A stretch of DNA of 64,000 nucleotides from NCBI GenBank assembly GCA_037951105.1, contig JBAMJV010004283.1, positions 1 through 64,000 on the forward strand. Reading direction: 5' to 3'. The DNA is from Echinarachnius parma. Lineage: Eukaryota; Echinodermata; Echinoidea; Clypeasteroida; Echinarachniidae. The number at the start of each line of letters is the position of its first letter. Within the stretch, counting starts at the first letter, position 1. The position numbers and the translations under genes are program-made. Below, piece by piece: positions 48,852 through 60,387 of the stretch. Below the pieces are notes generated by a model, which saw nothing but the letters and a program-made list of their open reading frames with translations, did not search any database and was not told the origin of the DNA.

Positions 48852-50520
48852 AATATGGTTAGAAAACCACATTTGCAGGACTAGTTATACCATCATCAAG
48901 GTCACATGTCATGTTCTCTTATCTCTGATCTCGCTTCCTAATGGGATTTGATTTGATTTGGTTTGATTTATTCAACCATTAAAAAAATATATATATACAG
49001 CAATGATATTACAAATGATATAATACAAATCGATAATGGGTAGGATCCTGTAAAAGCATATAAGCTTGTCAATAAGGACCCTGTTTTTACATCAGAACGC
49101 AACATATAACATTTGTTTATAAATATATTTGATTGGTTGAAGCCATTGTATGAACAAACAGAATATTCAAAGATTGTTACCTTAAATGAAAAGGATTTCA
49201 ACATGAACATTAAGAAGTTAATTTCCTTTATTCGTATGGTAAAAGTAAATGGTCATGCGTCATGAACTCGCCTCCAAATAGGGTGGCGCCGTTACATTTT
49301 GGGTTTTTTTCCTACCATTTTCTTTATTATTTTCAAAACCAGAAAACCTTTTTTAACAAATTTGGTATCATTTTAAAGAGCTATGAGAGTGCTACCTTTC
49401 TGCAAAGTTTTAAATGTATACCTCCTTCTAAAGTGGAGGTACAGCTATTTGAATGTTGGAGCCAGAGGGTGGCGCAGGAAGCGGCGGCGCCCGTGTACAA
49501 AGTCTATGGGAAAATGCCTCTCGAAGTGCAATTTTTCTTAAAACGTTAATAACTTTGTCAAAACTAGATGTATAGTTACAATGTAGGTATCAAATGAAAG
49601 CTTAAACATTGAACTATAATGTTTGATCATTGAAAAGTGTATCTGCTTGTTTGTTTTTAAACTAAATCAACACAAACACAGAAAACTGGGGGTTACCTTT
49701 ACAAACTCTATGGGGGGTGGGGGCACAATCTGGACTGAAACGTTTCGTGCATTTGTTTTTAAAACGTTAATTTCTTCACTAAGACTTGGTGTAAAACTAC
49801 TAATTTGGTATCAAATTAAAGCTTACTTATCAAACTTTATCATTTCTCAATACAATTAGGCCTGCCCTCTATATTATAATCCTTTAGTGACTCTTACATA
49901 GTTAAAATTATTGATTATTTTTTTGCATTTTTTTCATAAAGTATGAGTGAAAATATCTCGCACAAAATAATCATGAACCCCATACAATATTATATTGCTG
50001 TAAAGGTCTAAGTGTGCTCTGCATGAAAACATTATCATTAGTTGTCTAGAGCTACCTCAGGAAAAATTATCATGGAAAATATTGACCTCTGTAACTGGAA
50101 ACAAAATTTCACATTTTGATTTTATAACAAAATAAGTATACACCTAGTGTTATTTCTGAGTGCATATTTGGATTCCTTGTGAAATTTCCTTTCAGAAAAT
50201 GTATACTTTTGATAGGATAGGGGGAGTTCTTCAGAAAATATTTGCTCTCAACTGAAACATTGTCCCGCAGAAGCCCAAATCGGCATGTAATGCAAAAGGA
50301 GGCGACCTCATGACACATGACCAAATACATCCAGTGAAGATACACTAATGTGGGACAGAGATTCGGTAGTCAGTAGAAGGACATCGTCAAAACAACTTGA
50401 TATAGTTTTCAACAACCCCTTTACAGTTCACAATGTTATGCTTCCGCCACAAAATGATAACCATTCCTTTTTTATTTGTTCTGGGCCTCCCTGTGTTACT
50501 CAACAGCTGTCATAAGACCA
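48852..50520. other. Intergenic, mostly unassigned
   Basis: 49260-49850 contains two related degenerate halves ('aaaacgttaataactttgtc' at about 49541 and 'aaaacgttaatttcttcact' at about 49760). 50362-50460 is a paralogue of the sequence around the foldback element at 51616. No gene seen. Confidence 0.45.
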
Positions 50521-50686
50521 GGGCCCCGTTGCAGAAAGAGATACAATCGATTGTAAGTTACGATTGATCGTAAGTCAGAAAATGTACGCGTTTCAACCAA
50601 TCAGATTTGCGCATCTAGAACACGTGATCTGACTTATGATTAATTGCAACTTACAATCGATTGTATCTCTTTCTGTAACGGGGCCC
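50521..50686. mobile_element. MITE with TIR GGGCCCCGTTGCAGAAAGAG, copy 1
   Basis: gggccccgttgcagaaagag against ctctttctgtaacggggccc, then inverted 'atacaatcgattgtaagtta'. 166 bp. Confidence 0.85.
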
Positions 50687-51615
50687 TAATAACCAATTAC
50701 ATTTTTGATGACTCATTATTAGTCTGATCTTGTTTAAAATTTGGGACCTGCAATCTAATAAATGATAATTATTTTTGTTCTTTCTATAATCTAACACTGC
50801 ATTAACCAGTTGTAGGATTAGCTATACCATCAGCATGGTCACGTGGTCCCAAGGGGCGCGCGCGGATGATCTTGCATCCTCGTTTGTTATTAGGGACCAA
50901 TCATACAATCCAAAGTTGTGTCGTGGCGTGCTGGTGAGACCAGTTGCTTGACTGGTCTTACACTACTCTTGATTATTCTTGCATTTTATTGCAAGGAGAC
51001 TGCCATACAAGACTGGTCTTATGTAGGTCTTGCTCAGTGTGACCTCACTTATGTGTGCAGGAGAAATGCAGCTTTGATCTGAAGGTCACCAAACTTGGCT
51101 CTAGCCCTGCAATCAAAATGGTTGCGTGATTCTGCGTATCTGTAGCTTCTGTTATCACTGGCATGGTAGAGGCAGAAATTGACAAAATAGGGAGATGTTT
51201 GTTGTAATGGACGTATAAAAAGGGGACTTAATATACATTCAGTACATTATAAAATAAATACATCAGAAAGTGTTGTAGGCTTTAGTGTGTTATAGTTTAA
51301 TTACATTTTTAAATCCTTCAGTAATCGAGGGGGGGGGGGGGGGGGCTGTGTGCGCTTTGCCCCATGCTGGTTATACCACAGACCTTTCCCTTCCTAATGA
51401 GGACGGAAGCCATTGTATAGACACGCGACAACATGTTGTTAAATGATTGTTAAATGTCGTCGACCTGAACTGTAATGAGTTAATTTATGTTCCTGAGATG
51501 ATGAACATAAATATCTCCAGTAAGTGTGTACTAATCTTGGATGAAAATCCAGTACGTACTCAGTAGAAGGACATCATCAAAACAACTTGATATAGTTTGC
51601 AAATTGACCTGATAA

Positions 51616-51990
51616 GGAGTGGTCACACTGAACAGGAATCCCCACGACTAGACCCACGAATGCAGTACGCATTGGTACAAATCTATGGCAAGCCGTTTTA
51701 ACATTTATTCCTATTTCTTGATATCAATATTTGAATTATTAATATCAGTTTATTTCTTGATATTAAGTATTACCAATACAGAAAAGTATTTCTTGATATC
51801 AAGAATGCAATTTCTTGATATCAAGAATGCATTTCTTGATATCAAGAATTCGATTTCGTGATATCAAGAATTGAATTCTTGATATCAAGAAATAGGAATA
51901 AATGTTAAAAACGGCTTGCCATTGATTTGTATCAATGCGTACTGCATTCGTGGGTCTAGTCGTGGGAGTCGTGTCCAATGTGACCACTCC
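51616..51990. mobile_element. Foldback element with about 110-bp arms and GATATC repeats in the loop
   Basis: gagtggtcacactgaacagg to ttattcctatttcttgatat, then the inverse from 51880. The loop is a short tandem of ttcttgatatcaagaa-type palindromes. Confidence 0.87.
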
Positions 51991-52127
51991 TTTACAGTTC
52001 AGCATTGTATGCTTCCGCCACGGAGAGATATATGCACAGGTAGCCTCAAGAACCGTTGGACAGATACCTACCAAAGTTGTCCGTGTATTGTTGAACTAAT
52101 TAGATTCAGCTAGGGATCAAAACATAT

Positions 52128-52281
52128 GGGTCCCGTTGCTGAAAAAAGAAATACAATCGATTGTATAAAGTCAGAAACTTTACGCATTTCAACCAATTAG
52201 ATTCGCGGATTTAGAGCACATTATCTGACTTACAATTAATTGTAACTTACAATCGATTGTATCTCTTTCTGCAACGGGGCC
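52128..52281. mobile_element. MITE with TIR GGGCCCCGTTGCAG, copy 2
   Basis: gggtcccgttgctgaaaaaa against atctctttctgcaacggggc. More diverged than copy 1; it lies just past the stop of the minus-strand gene. Confidence 0.8.
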
Positions 52282-52385
52282 GTGATCTGATAACTCTGAA
52301 TGGCAAGAATGACTTTCAACGGCGACTTTCACACGAGCGACGGCAGCCAGAAAAAAACAAAACAACAAAGATCATGGTAGCCGAA

Positions 52386-52462
52386 TCAACGCCAGGAAAT
52401 GTTGGCCTTTGGAGGCGGATCATCCATGCTGAGAATCCCTGGTTGGAGCGAAAGGATCGAAC
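52386..52462 (-). CDS. Candidate terminal exon of the unrecognised minus-strand gene
   Basis: Acceptor ttccatgcag. Two bases complete Gly, then SILSLQPGILSMDDPPPKAN, ISWR and TGA at 52388-52386. A MITE copy (52128-52281) starts about 105 bp beyond the stop and would lie in the 3' UTR. Confidence 0.5.
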
Positions 52463-54013
52463 CTGCATGGAACGAAAAACAAAAACAAGATCTTACACTT
52501 TCGGTATAGAAAATATGCAGGGGCATAGCTTTCTTATGATTAGACGAAGCAGATAAAATAAAAATTATCAAATTGTTTCATTTTAACCGGATTGAAATAA
52601 TGAATACTGCCCATTGGCGTTGATAACTCACCTGGTGGCTCCAGGTGACGTACCATAGCGATGTCTTCAGAAGTTAATAGTGCCGACAATCCAGCTTGAT
52701 TGTTCCTGAAACTAACAATAAATGAGAACAAGGTATTAATTACAAGTTTGTAAATATTGCTAGATTACAAACACCTAATAATTGTATACTGAAAAAGCAA
52801 ATGTGACTGGGGTATAACTCATCGATGTCAGTATGCTAGAAAAATATAAAACCCCAAAGAAGTGGCAGAGCACAGTCGCGTCGCACACATACTTGTACAA
52901 TATAAGGTTTATCCAAGCATAATTTATCTAGAAATCAGCGGTACTAGGGCTGGTCCAGGTCGAGCTCTCTCGCCCCTAGGTTCTTGCCTTTTCTTTTTTT
53001 TACTAGTCATCTCACCCTTTTTTGGGGCGTTTTCCAAGGAGTTATGGGACAGATCGCTACACCCAGTTAATCCGCGTACACCCGCCCAGACATGACCGGA
53101 GAACATATTGCGCATCGTTAAAGGGGACCACCAGGCAAAGAACAACACATTATTATGTTTTGGAACCGTGTTGTGATATCATTTTGCAAAGGGTTGTGTA
53201 ATTCATAAACAAAGCAATTAATTTCCACCACTTACGGAACCACTACTATTTCCTGGTTCCATACGGGCCAACCATTTGCGAGTGCGCCAATGCTATTCAC
53301 GCGTACATTTGTAGACAATAGATTCCCGGGCGATTCGTTCGTTCTGCACACATTAGTCTTCGCAATTCAGACCGTATAAACGCATGCTTTAGAATGGTGA
53401 TGCGTTTTCCAATTATATATTTTTTTCTTCTGAAAACATATTTTTGTGAACTTGTTGATGGAATGGAATACTAAAGATGTTACCTTTCTTTAATAAGAAT
53501 ATTATTTTTGGGTGGTGGTACCCTTTAAACCATTAAAGGTGATATTTATTTGCAACGATGGCAGCTCATTTTAAGGTGGAACTTGGCACCTGTAGGTAGG
53601 GTGTAAAGTTGCACTTTAGATTAAAGGTGCAACGTTAAACACTCAGTGGTCAGAGTGGCATGTTAGGGTGCTACGTTGCACCCAAAAGATGCAAATGTGC
53701 ACCTATATACCGTAGAACACCATCGTCAAGCACCCTCCAAGCACCTATACGCATCTTGCTTTTAAAGAGCGCCCGCTCTCTGTCCTAAAGGGAAACGTTA
53801 ATCAAGAATGCAAATAATGGTGAGGAATATTCATGAGGATAATAATGGAGGTGAATCTCATGGAAACGTCACCTAAAATCAAGATGCGTGTAGGTGCTTG
53901 GGGGTGCTTGACGACGGTGTTCTACGGTATATAAAGGTGCTGCCAGTGTGGCAAAAAAGGTGCAAATTTTACCCTTTTTTCTTAGTGTGTAGACCCATAA
54001 ACACACACTCTCA

Positions 54014-54060
<47 letters not shown>

Positions 54061-54597
54061 CTGTGCTTAAACAAATAAAAATGGAGTAAACATGCAAGCA
54101 GAATTATTTTGCAGATGTTCCACGCAACATCAACCCACAGGGATAATTCCCATTCAATACACCCAAGGTAACTCGGATTAACCTGATAGATCGCTAATTC
54201 TCTACTGGTCGAGATGACACCCAGCATTCTAGAATTGTTTTCGCACAAACACGAGGTTAAGATTTTAAGAAAAGGGAAAACAACTAACTGCGTTCCCGGC
54301 ATTCAAACGCCAGAAATAACCCGAAGATTACCAGTACCTATTTTCATGCGCGTTTATTAAACAAGTGCCCCCCTTTTCATGTTTTTGCTGTGTTATGTTG
54401 TTATGTCGATTCGCGGCTCCTTATCATGGTTTTTCTATTCCAATGATCTTTGACTAGCTACCGTAGCTATATAGCTCTTCAGAAAATTTGTCACGGAGAA
54501 TGACGGGTCGATATTCTAGTGAAGATGGTTGCGAATGGGTATCTTTTAGGGGGTATAAAGAGGGGGCGTCCACTGTGTGACCACCCCCCTTCCCAAC

Positions 54598-54642
<45 letters not shown>

Positions 54643-57600
54643 CAAAAGTTACATCCATCTGATCCTCCCCATGTGAGTTGTTTTGGTGGGGGCAGTTCCC
54701 TCATCAATCACCACCGCTCCACCCCTATTAGATGCCCACTTTGGGGAGGGGGGGGGGGGTACTCATGGCTTCACGGGGAATGTTGTTTGGGATGTGATTA
54801 CCTTTTCATGTTTATGTCTTCACTCGATCGGGTCAATGAACCAAGTGGACATAACATGCATAGGAAATTACAAGTTTCTGAATAAAACGTCGATTTGCCA
54901 TAGTAATTGTGACTATTCCAAATAATCTGTCTTGATTATTATCTGTTTACCATTATAACGGGATATTAATCTCGGAATCACCTCTTTCAAATGTATGTCA
55001 TGATAATTATATCCTAGAAAATTATATCGTAATCTGAAAAAAAATAGCCCACCTCATTTGTCAAAAAAACAAAACACGGTCCTATATTTTCGATTATGGG
55101 ATACATACCCGCGACAATTTATTTGGATTAAGCCTTATTTTGCATACGTTTGGGGGAAAAAACAATTCTTCTTAGTACTATCACAGCGTTGAATTATTTC
55201 ATATACCGTTCAAAAGCCACATAAATTCCTTTATATAATTAGGCAGGATAAAAAGGTTAGCACTAATCTCAATCTGTGCATGATGTTTTATAATATAAGT
55301 TTATGGGTAGCACTATCATTATAAGGAACTATTCTGAGAATTAGCTCAGTAGAATTATTATCGTTTTGAATGAGTTATGTATAACTATGTCGCTTCCCTT
55401 TCAGGATAACAAAAACTAAAATGAATAAGAAGTTCTTATCTAGAACAGAACTGATAAGTATGTGAATATTAGGGCATGTTTCAATAGTGATAATTAAACA
55501 ACAGTGAATAAGAACAAATATGTGAATACATTTCTATAAGGGCATGTTTCGTGTGGTGCTCTTATTTGTGCAAGTTGCATCCCCTAGCTAGCTTGCTCAA
55601 ATCTCAGAATAGTATTATGCCCAAAATACGCTGCAGTGGGTATACTTACCAAACACCCCTCCTACCCCACCCCCACCCCTCCATAATGCAAAAACTTTAA
55701 AGCCCAAGTCCAGTTTCGGGAAAGTGGCCGAATACATCTATATTGATCAATATTGTTGAATATGATTGTATTGAAATAGGGCTTGTGTGGTAAAATCCGA
55801 ACCTAAGCATCGTTAAATACAGAAATATCGGAAGAAATCCAATATTCGCCTGTGAAATTCATAAATCCACCGACCGTTCAGACCTGTCAGCGCCGCTAGC
55901 GCTGGGGGAGATATCGACAAGCTAGGGACAAGCCCGTATAGCGAACACCTCGTGTACACCTCGTGGTCGTAATATACGTAGCGTATGAGCGATTTCGCGT
56001 TGGCGATATCTATCCGGCCCTAGATCAATTTATAATTTTGCAAATATATCAATTAGTATAGGCGGTTTCTTGGCCAAATTTGGAAAATCCTATATTAGTA
56101 CAATTATATTCTTTCACATAATTGGTAATAAGAGCTTCCATTTCATTTTTTTGAGAGGGGGGCGTTTCCAAAACTGGCCTTTACCTTTAACCAGTATAAC
56201 AGCTTCCATAACTTATTTGCATAATCCGTCTAGAAAAAGAAAATAGATATGCTGGCTTTTATTTGCCCAATGGGGGAGTGTAATGCGTTGATTATCACCC
56301 TTTGCTTTGAAGACAAGAATTCCATATACCAGGTACGGCCTGTTAAATCCTCCTAAATCCTCAAATTGCTGTAAAAACATGCTTGGCTATAGAGACACGG
56401 AAAGGGGGGGGGGGGGGGGGGGTGTGACGGGTAACTTAAATAGCCGGAGCCTTGCCATGTAATGTATAGTATGTGTGTGTGTGTGTTTGATTGTTTGTGT
56501 GTATGTGTATTTGAGTGTGTGCCGCACACAAGGGCGTATATAGCTACGCGGGAAACAAGGGGCAAGGGCCACACCAGTGTTTTGCCAAAATAAGGCACGA
56601 AAATCAAAGTAAAAAGTATTACGCCTACAAATCGGCGTGCCCCTAACCAGTAAAAGCCCACGCGCACTATATATACGCCACTTGCGACACTGGAAAAACC
56701 TAAATCTGTGAGCAATGTGAGGAATAGAAGAGAAGGGGAGCGGCGGAGAGCGCAGGGTGGAGAGGGGGTTTGGGGGGGGGGGTTTGGCACAGAAGATAGC
56801 GGCAGTAGTCACGTGTACATTTGCTGCTGGATACTTCAATGGATTACCCTGATTACTCGGCGTTATCCGACTTATGCAGCCCTCCAACAATCTAATTGCA
56901 AACTTGTAAGGCATCTCCCCTATCAAATTGCGCCTCAACAACTCTTTTCCGATTCCGGTTACGACCTTCCTGCCGTCAAATATAATCCGGATTGTTTTCG
57001 CTTTGTATATTTTCCCCTCTCTATAATATAGAGGTGTTGTTTATTAGCGATACAATAATATACCACATGGGGAGAAAACAGTATTTACAGTTGTATATTA
57101 TTTTCACCTCTCGATCCACTGTGACCGCTTTTAAATCATGTTTGAACATTATTGTGATAACATAATAGCAGAGTTTTATTTAGCCAGAGTCATCAAGTCA
57201 TAGGCGGACTGACTTTTGTTATATATATTTTGTTACCATCCTTCCCGTTTTTCAGCTGACAGCAACAACAACAACTACAAAAGAAGGGTCCTCGCCCTTG
57301 GCTGCCAGAACAGTATTGGGAAACGTCCCACAAACACATACACACAAAAAAAGAAATTAATGTACGCTGTTATCACTGACCATGTGAAATAATCTATTTT
57401 TACTAATATGGGATTATACAAATTGGACCAAGAAACCAACTATTAAACTGAGATATTTGCAACTTATACCATACACTAAAGCCCGGCGCAGACAGAGCCG
57501 ACTCGACCCGATCCGACTGGTTTCAATCAGGCTAGAGTAGGGCCCGGTCGGTCGGAGCCGATTCATCGTGTTGAATCGGCCCCGACTGGCATCCGACTGT

Positions 57601-60387
57601 CTCTCGTCTGGCAAAATGTGTATCGCGAGGCACTGAAAACTGAGCCAATCCGAGTAAAAACCAGTCGGATCGGGTCGAGTCGGCTCTGTCCGCAGAGGGC
57701 TTTAGGTGCTCGATCAATATCGCCGACGGTTGTAATGTAAAATATTCATCCGCACATTATAATGCAAAGCACACGCAAACCACGCTACGCTGCGCGATAA
57801 TTCGATCGCTAATAAACTACAAGCCGACTCAAGCCGCGGGGAGGAAAAATGCAACGGCGACCGCACGATAGCCACGGCAACCTTGCGGGCGCCGCAAGAT
57901 TTCCGCAAGATTTCACCAAAAAGTGGCATCGTACGGGCGCCGTATCCCAACTTCGGAGCATTTGTAACCTAAGCATTAGCGAAATTCTCTGGTCTGACCA
58001 GACCGGGGTTCGAACCTGCGGCCCCATGTTCATGGGGCAACCTCGAAGAAGGCGCCATCATACCAATGTTCGCAACATTATAATGATTATCATAATTATA
58101 CACCCACAAGTCCCACGCAGGAACCGACAAGACAGTGGGCTTTAATACGTACGTATACGTACCATGCAACGTAAACAAAACAAATCAATGTTGAATTTGC
58201 GAATAACATCTTTAGTATCATATAGGAGGCGATTATCTGAGTATAGGAGGTGATTAGCGCGTCCCTGATAATACATTAGTCACGATCTGAATGATTTACC
58301 AGTATTACGCTAATTATAATGTTTTAGATGATATCCGTTAGTGCCAATTACACCTATCATTACTTCTATGTTGTTGAACGTTTCAACGATTCTTAAAGTA
58401 TGATTTCTTTGCGCGTGGATGCTGTCACACAAAGCACAGCACATTCGAATATAGTTATAATGACCCTGTATAACATGATATTAACATCTCTATAGTAAAT
58501 TGAAACGAAACATACGTAATTGAATGTGTACCAATTTGAGTATAAGTAGAATTTATCATACAAAATCATCAAATATTGATAAATTACAGCTTTGATAGGA
58601 CTGAGATATGAATTAATCATGTTAATATCGGTGCATACAATTTTAAACACCAGTGATAACAAAACATTCAAACAGGCATACTGAGAGTCATCTGAGTGTA
58701 CTTGGTGGATAATATAGTTACTAACTACATCAATAAGAGATGTAGACCAGTGAAAGTTTATTTGAGGAAATTAAAGGGATCTAGTAACTTTGTTGACATG
58801 TGCAAAACGTGATGAATGCTTGTTACAATATATAGTTGTTATCTGAAGAGCATTTCATAAATGTATGAGACACATTAGTTGATATAATCGTTTCATTAAT
58901 TTATTCTTTATTTAATGTGGTTAAGATATTAAGATATTAAGGAAATTTAGCTAAATTTGGACGTTGATAGATAATTTTTAAACCATCTTCGTATACGTTA
59001 ATTGTTATTTATGTTCCGTAATGCTGCATCTTCTGGAGCCAGTATGTGAGGGTTCACATGCCCTAGGGCAACAGTGATGTACTTTACTTTTGTGTACCCT
59101 GGCCCACATACTGCTCCTCACTATTTTCTTTTGTCTAGTCTTCAGTTTTGTAACTTGTATCTTTGTATTATGTGCATATATGTTTATAGTTGTGTTGTAT
59201 TTGACATTGTATTATGCTATTTGGTCGAATAAATAATAATAATAATAATAATAAATTCGCGAGCGAGCTTGTTCTATCCCACAATGCACCAATTTGTGAC
59301 GTGCGACCCTCACTATGCGCCTATCTATGTGTTTACACTGCAGCGAATGTGTTCTTTTGATCGGACCAATACAATGCTCGATCATGAATAGTTTAGTCCA
59401 CGATGCGCCACTCAACCGTGCCTTTGAGCATTACTGCATTGTTGAACCGTTTGAAAATACTTGCCTGCCCGAAATTGTAACACGTTTGGCTTTTATTGGA
59501 ATTTGAATAGATACAAAGTCCTGTAAACGTGGTTATTGAATTTGCTGGCTCTGCATGACCGGCTATTATGAATGACACATGCAGTGATCACAATGCAGTG
59601 GCACCGGATTCAAGCCTACTCAAGAAATTGAGCAAAGTGAGGGTGCTACGTAAGGGACTCATGATTGTGTGCAGTAAATTTAATTATTTCCTCAGAGTTA
59701 ATGACATTAGAAAAATCTCTTAGAAATCAACCAAAGAGAGTCAAATCCTGAAAATATTCAAGCACATCCCTAGATTTATTTCCAATATACTGTATTTTGT
59801 TTAAACTCGTCCGGAATTCTCCTTTAAGTTAGCAACTATACACCCGATTCACAAAAAGCACACAGTAAGCCACCGTAAAAAAAAGAAAGGCACACGGTAA
59901 AATACTGAAGGGATGACATCTTCTGTAATCTGATGGACACGGTGGGATAATCTGTACAGTGATCCTATCCCTAACCCTAACCCTAACCCTAACCCTAACA
60001 CCTCAGACGGTACTTGACTGAGTACCTCGTCACCCAGGTGATAGGTGACAACATCTAAACAATATATTACCGTGTACTGTTTTGTCATCCCTTCAGTATT
60101 TTACCGTGTGCCTTCTGTGTAATAGGTGCACCATAACAGCCTACATGTAAACTGTTTACGTAAAAGAAAAATAGAGTAGCCTTGAACACATACTTCTCTA
60201 TTAGGTGGCCGAAAGCAGAACGATTGAAGAAGTCGTTTCTGTCCCAGTGTTCGTCAGGCGGTACGGTGTATCCGCCCTCTCTTATGGAAGCGCATGCGTG
60301 GCTAGTGCACACCGGGTCATGGATGGCGTTGTCTGCCGCAAGTACGGCGGTGAGAAGCTCGATGTAACATGCTGCACCTCGCAATAT
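52386..60387 (-). CDS. Unrecognised minus-strand gene, last three coding exons (partial, 5' end not found)
   Basis: Three minus-strand segments join in phase to 114 codons plus TGA: 60194-60387 (194 nt), 52632-52705 (74 nt) and 52386-52462 (77 nt). Each is bounded by canonical AG/GT sites (tgcag..gtatgt, ttcag..gtgagt, tgcag to stop). The phases (0 in, 2 out; 1 in, 1 out; 2 in, stop) agree at both junctions, and the first exon has GC-rich third positions. The peptide is soluble-looking, Asp/Glu/Pro-rich, with no membrane segment or motif I can name. The upstream acceptor implies further 5' exons beyond 60387, none of which I could place. The 7.5 kb intron holds MITEs and foldback elements. 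I do not know the family. Chance agreement of splice sites and phase cannot be excluded. Confidence 0.5.
52632..52705 (-). CDS. Candidate exon of the unrecognised minus-strand gene
   Basis: A 74-nt segment between tagtttcag and gtgagttatc. Its first base completes a Lys codon from the preceding exon; then NNQAGLSALLTSEDIAMVRH and LEPP, plus one base. The other two frames contain a stop or do not join the neighbours. Confidence 0.5.
53118..53528. mobile_element. TTAA-flanked MITE, family B copy 2
   Basis: Same termini and interior as 31332-31770, about 90% alike by eye, 411 bp. It lies in the long intron of the minus-strand gene. Confidence 0.83.
53699..53940. mobile_element. Foldback element (GCACCTATATACCGTAGAAC arms)
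   Basis: Left 53699-53760 and right 53878-53940 are inverted copies over about 60 bp ('caagcaccctccaagcacct'). Confidence 0.82.
54010..54056. repeat. (CA)n microsatellite
   Basis: About 18 CA units after an irregular start. A second (CA)n lies at 54600-54645. Confidence 0.95.
55693..56192. mobile_element. Possible degenerate TTAA-type element
   Basis: tttaaagcccaagtccagtt at the left loosely pairs with aaactggcctttacctttaa at the right. Weak TIR; the call rests on position and partial match. Confidence 0.35.
57477..57704. mobile_element. MITE copy (CCGACTGGTTT family)
   Basis: taaagcccggcgcagacaga against gtccgcagagggctttag; inner arms 'gccgactcgacccgatccga' and its inverse. 228 bp. Confidence 0.8.
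58771..58880. mobile_element. Family D 5' fragment
   Basis: ttaaagggatctagtaactt, 'gttgacatgtgcaaaacgtg', then diverges. Confidence 0.7.
59886..60114. mobile_element. Foldback element with telomere-like core near the minus-strand exon
   Basis: A perfect 32-bp inverted repeat (aaggcacacggtaaaatact and on at 59886-59917; inverse at 60083-60114). The loop carries five CCCTAA units at about 59969-59999. Its right arm ends 80 bp from the candidate exon at 60194. Confidence 0.9.
60194..60387 (-). CDS. Candidate exon of the unrecognised minus-strand gene
   Basis: Open across 194 nt between ttttcaatgcag and gtatgtg. It encodes ILRGAACYIELLTAVLAADN, then AIHDPVCTSHACASIREGGY, TVPPDEHWDRNDFFNRSAFG and HLIE. 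Mixed aliphatic start, two Cys, and an acidic/aromatic second half. It reads like real coding sequence (no low complexity, GC-rich third positions). Family unknown. Confidence 0.55.

Larger units (their letters stand above)
54100..59885. other. Long intron of the unrecognised gene, unassigned parts
   Basis: Outside the elements listed, it holds a G19 run (56404-56422), a (AAT)n run (59231-59254) at the end of a LINE/SINE-like 3' tail, and AT-rich sequence. No further exon could be supported. Confidence 0.4.

Noticed and set aside
54183-54228. Possible extra minus-strand exon (MLGVISTSRELAIYQ)
   Set aside because: Has AG and GT borders, but its phase does not fit between the exons at 60194 and 52632.
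56353-56941. 145- and 184-codon overlapping minus-strand frames
   Set aside because: Both cross a G19 run and a GT microsatellite, in different frames; no family resemblance and no splice structure.
58000-58030. tRNA B-box-like ggttcgaacct
   Set aside because: No matching A box at the right distance and no cloverleaf; not called as a tRNA or SINE.
59969-59999. Chromosome end or telomere fusion
   Set aside because: Only about five CCCTAA units, enclosed in a perfect inverted repeat; unique sequence continues on both sides.
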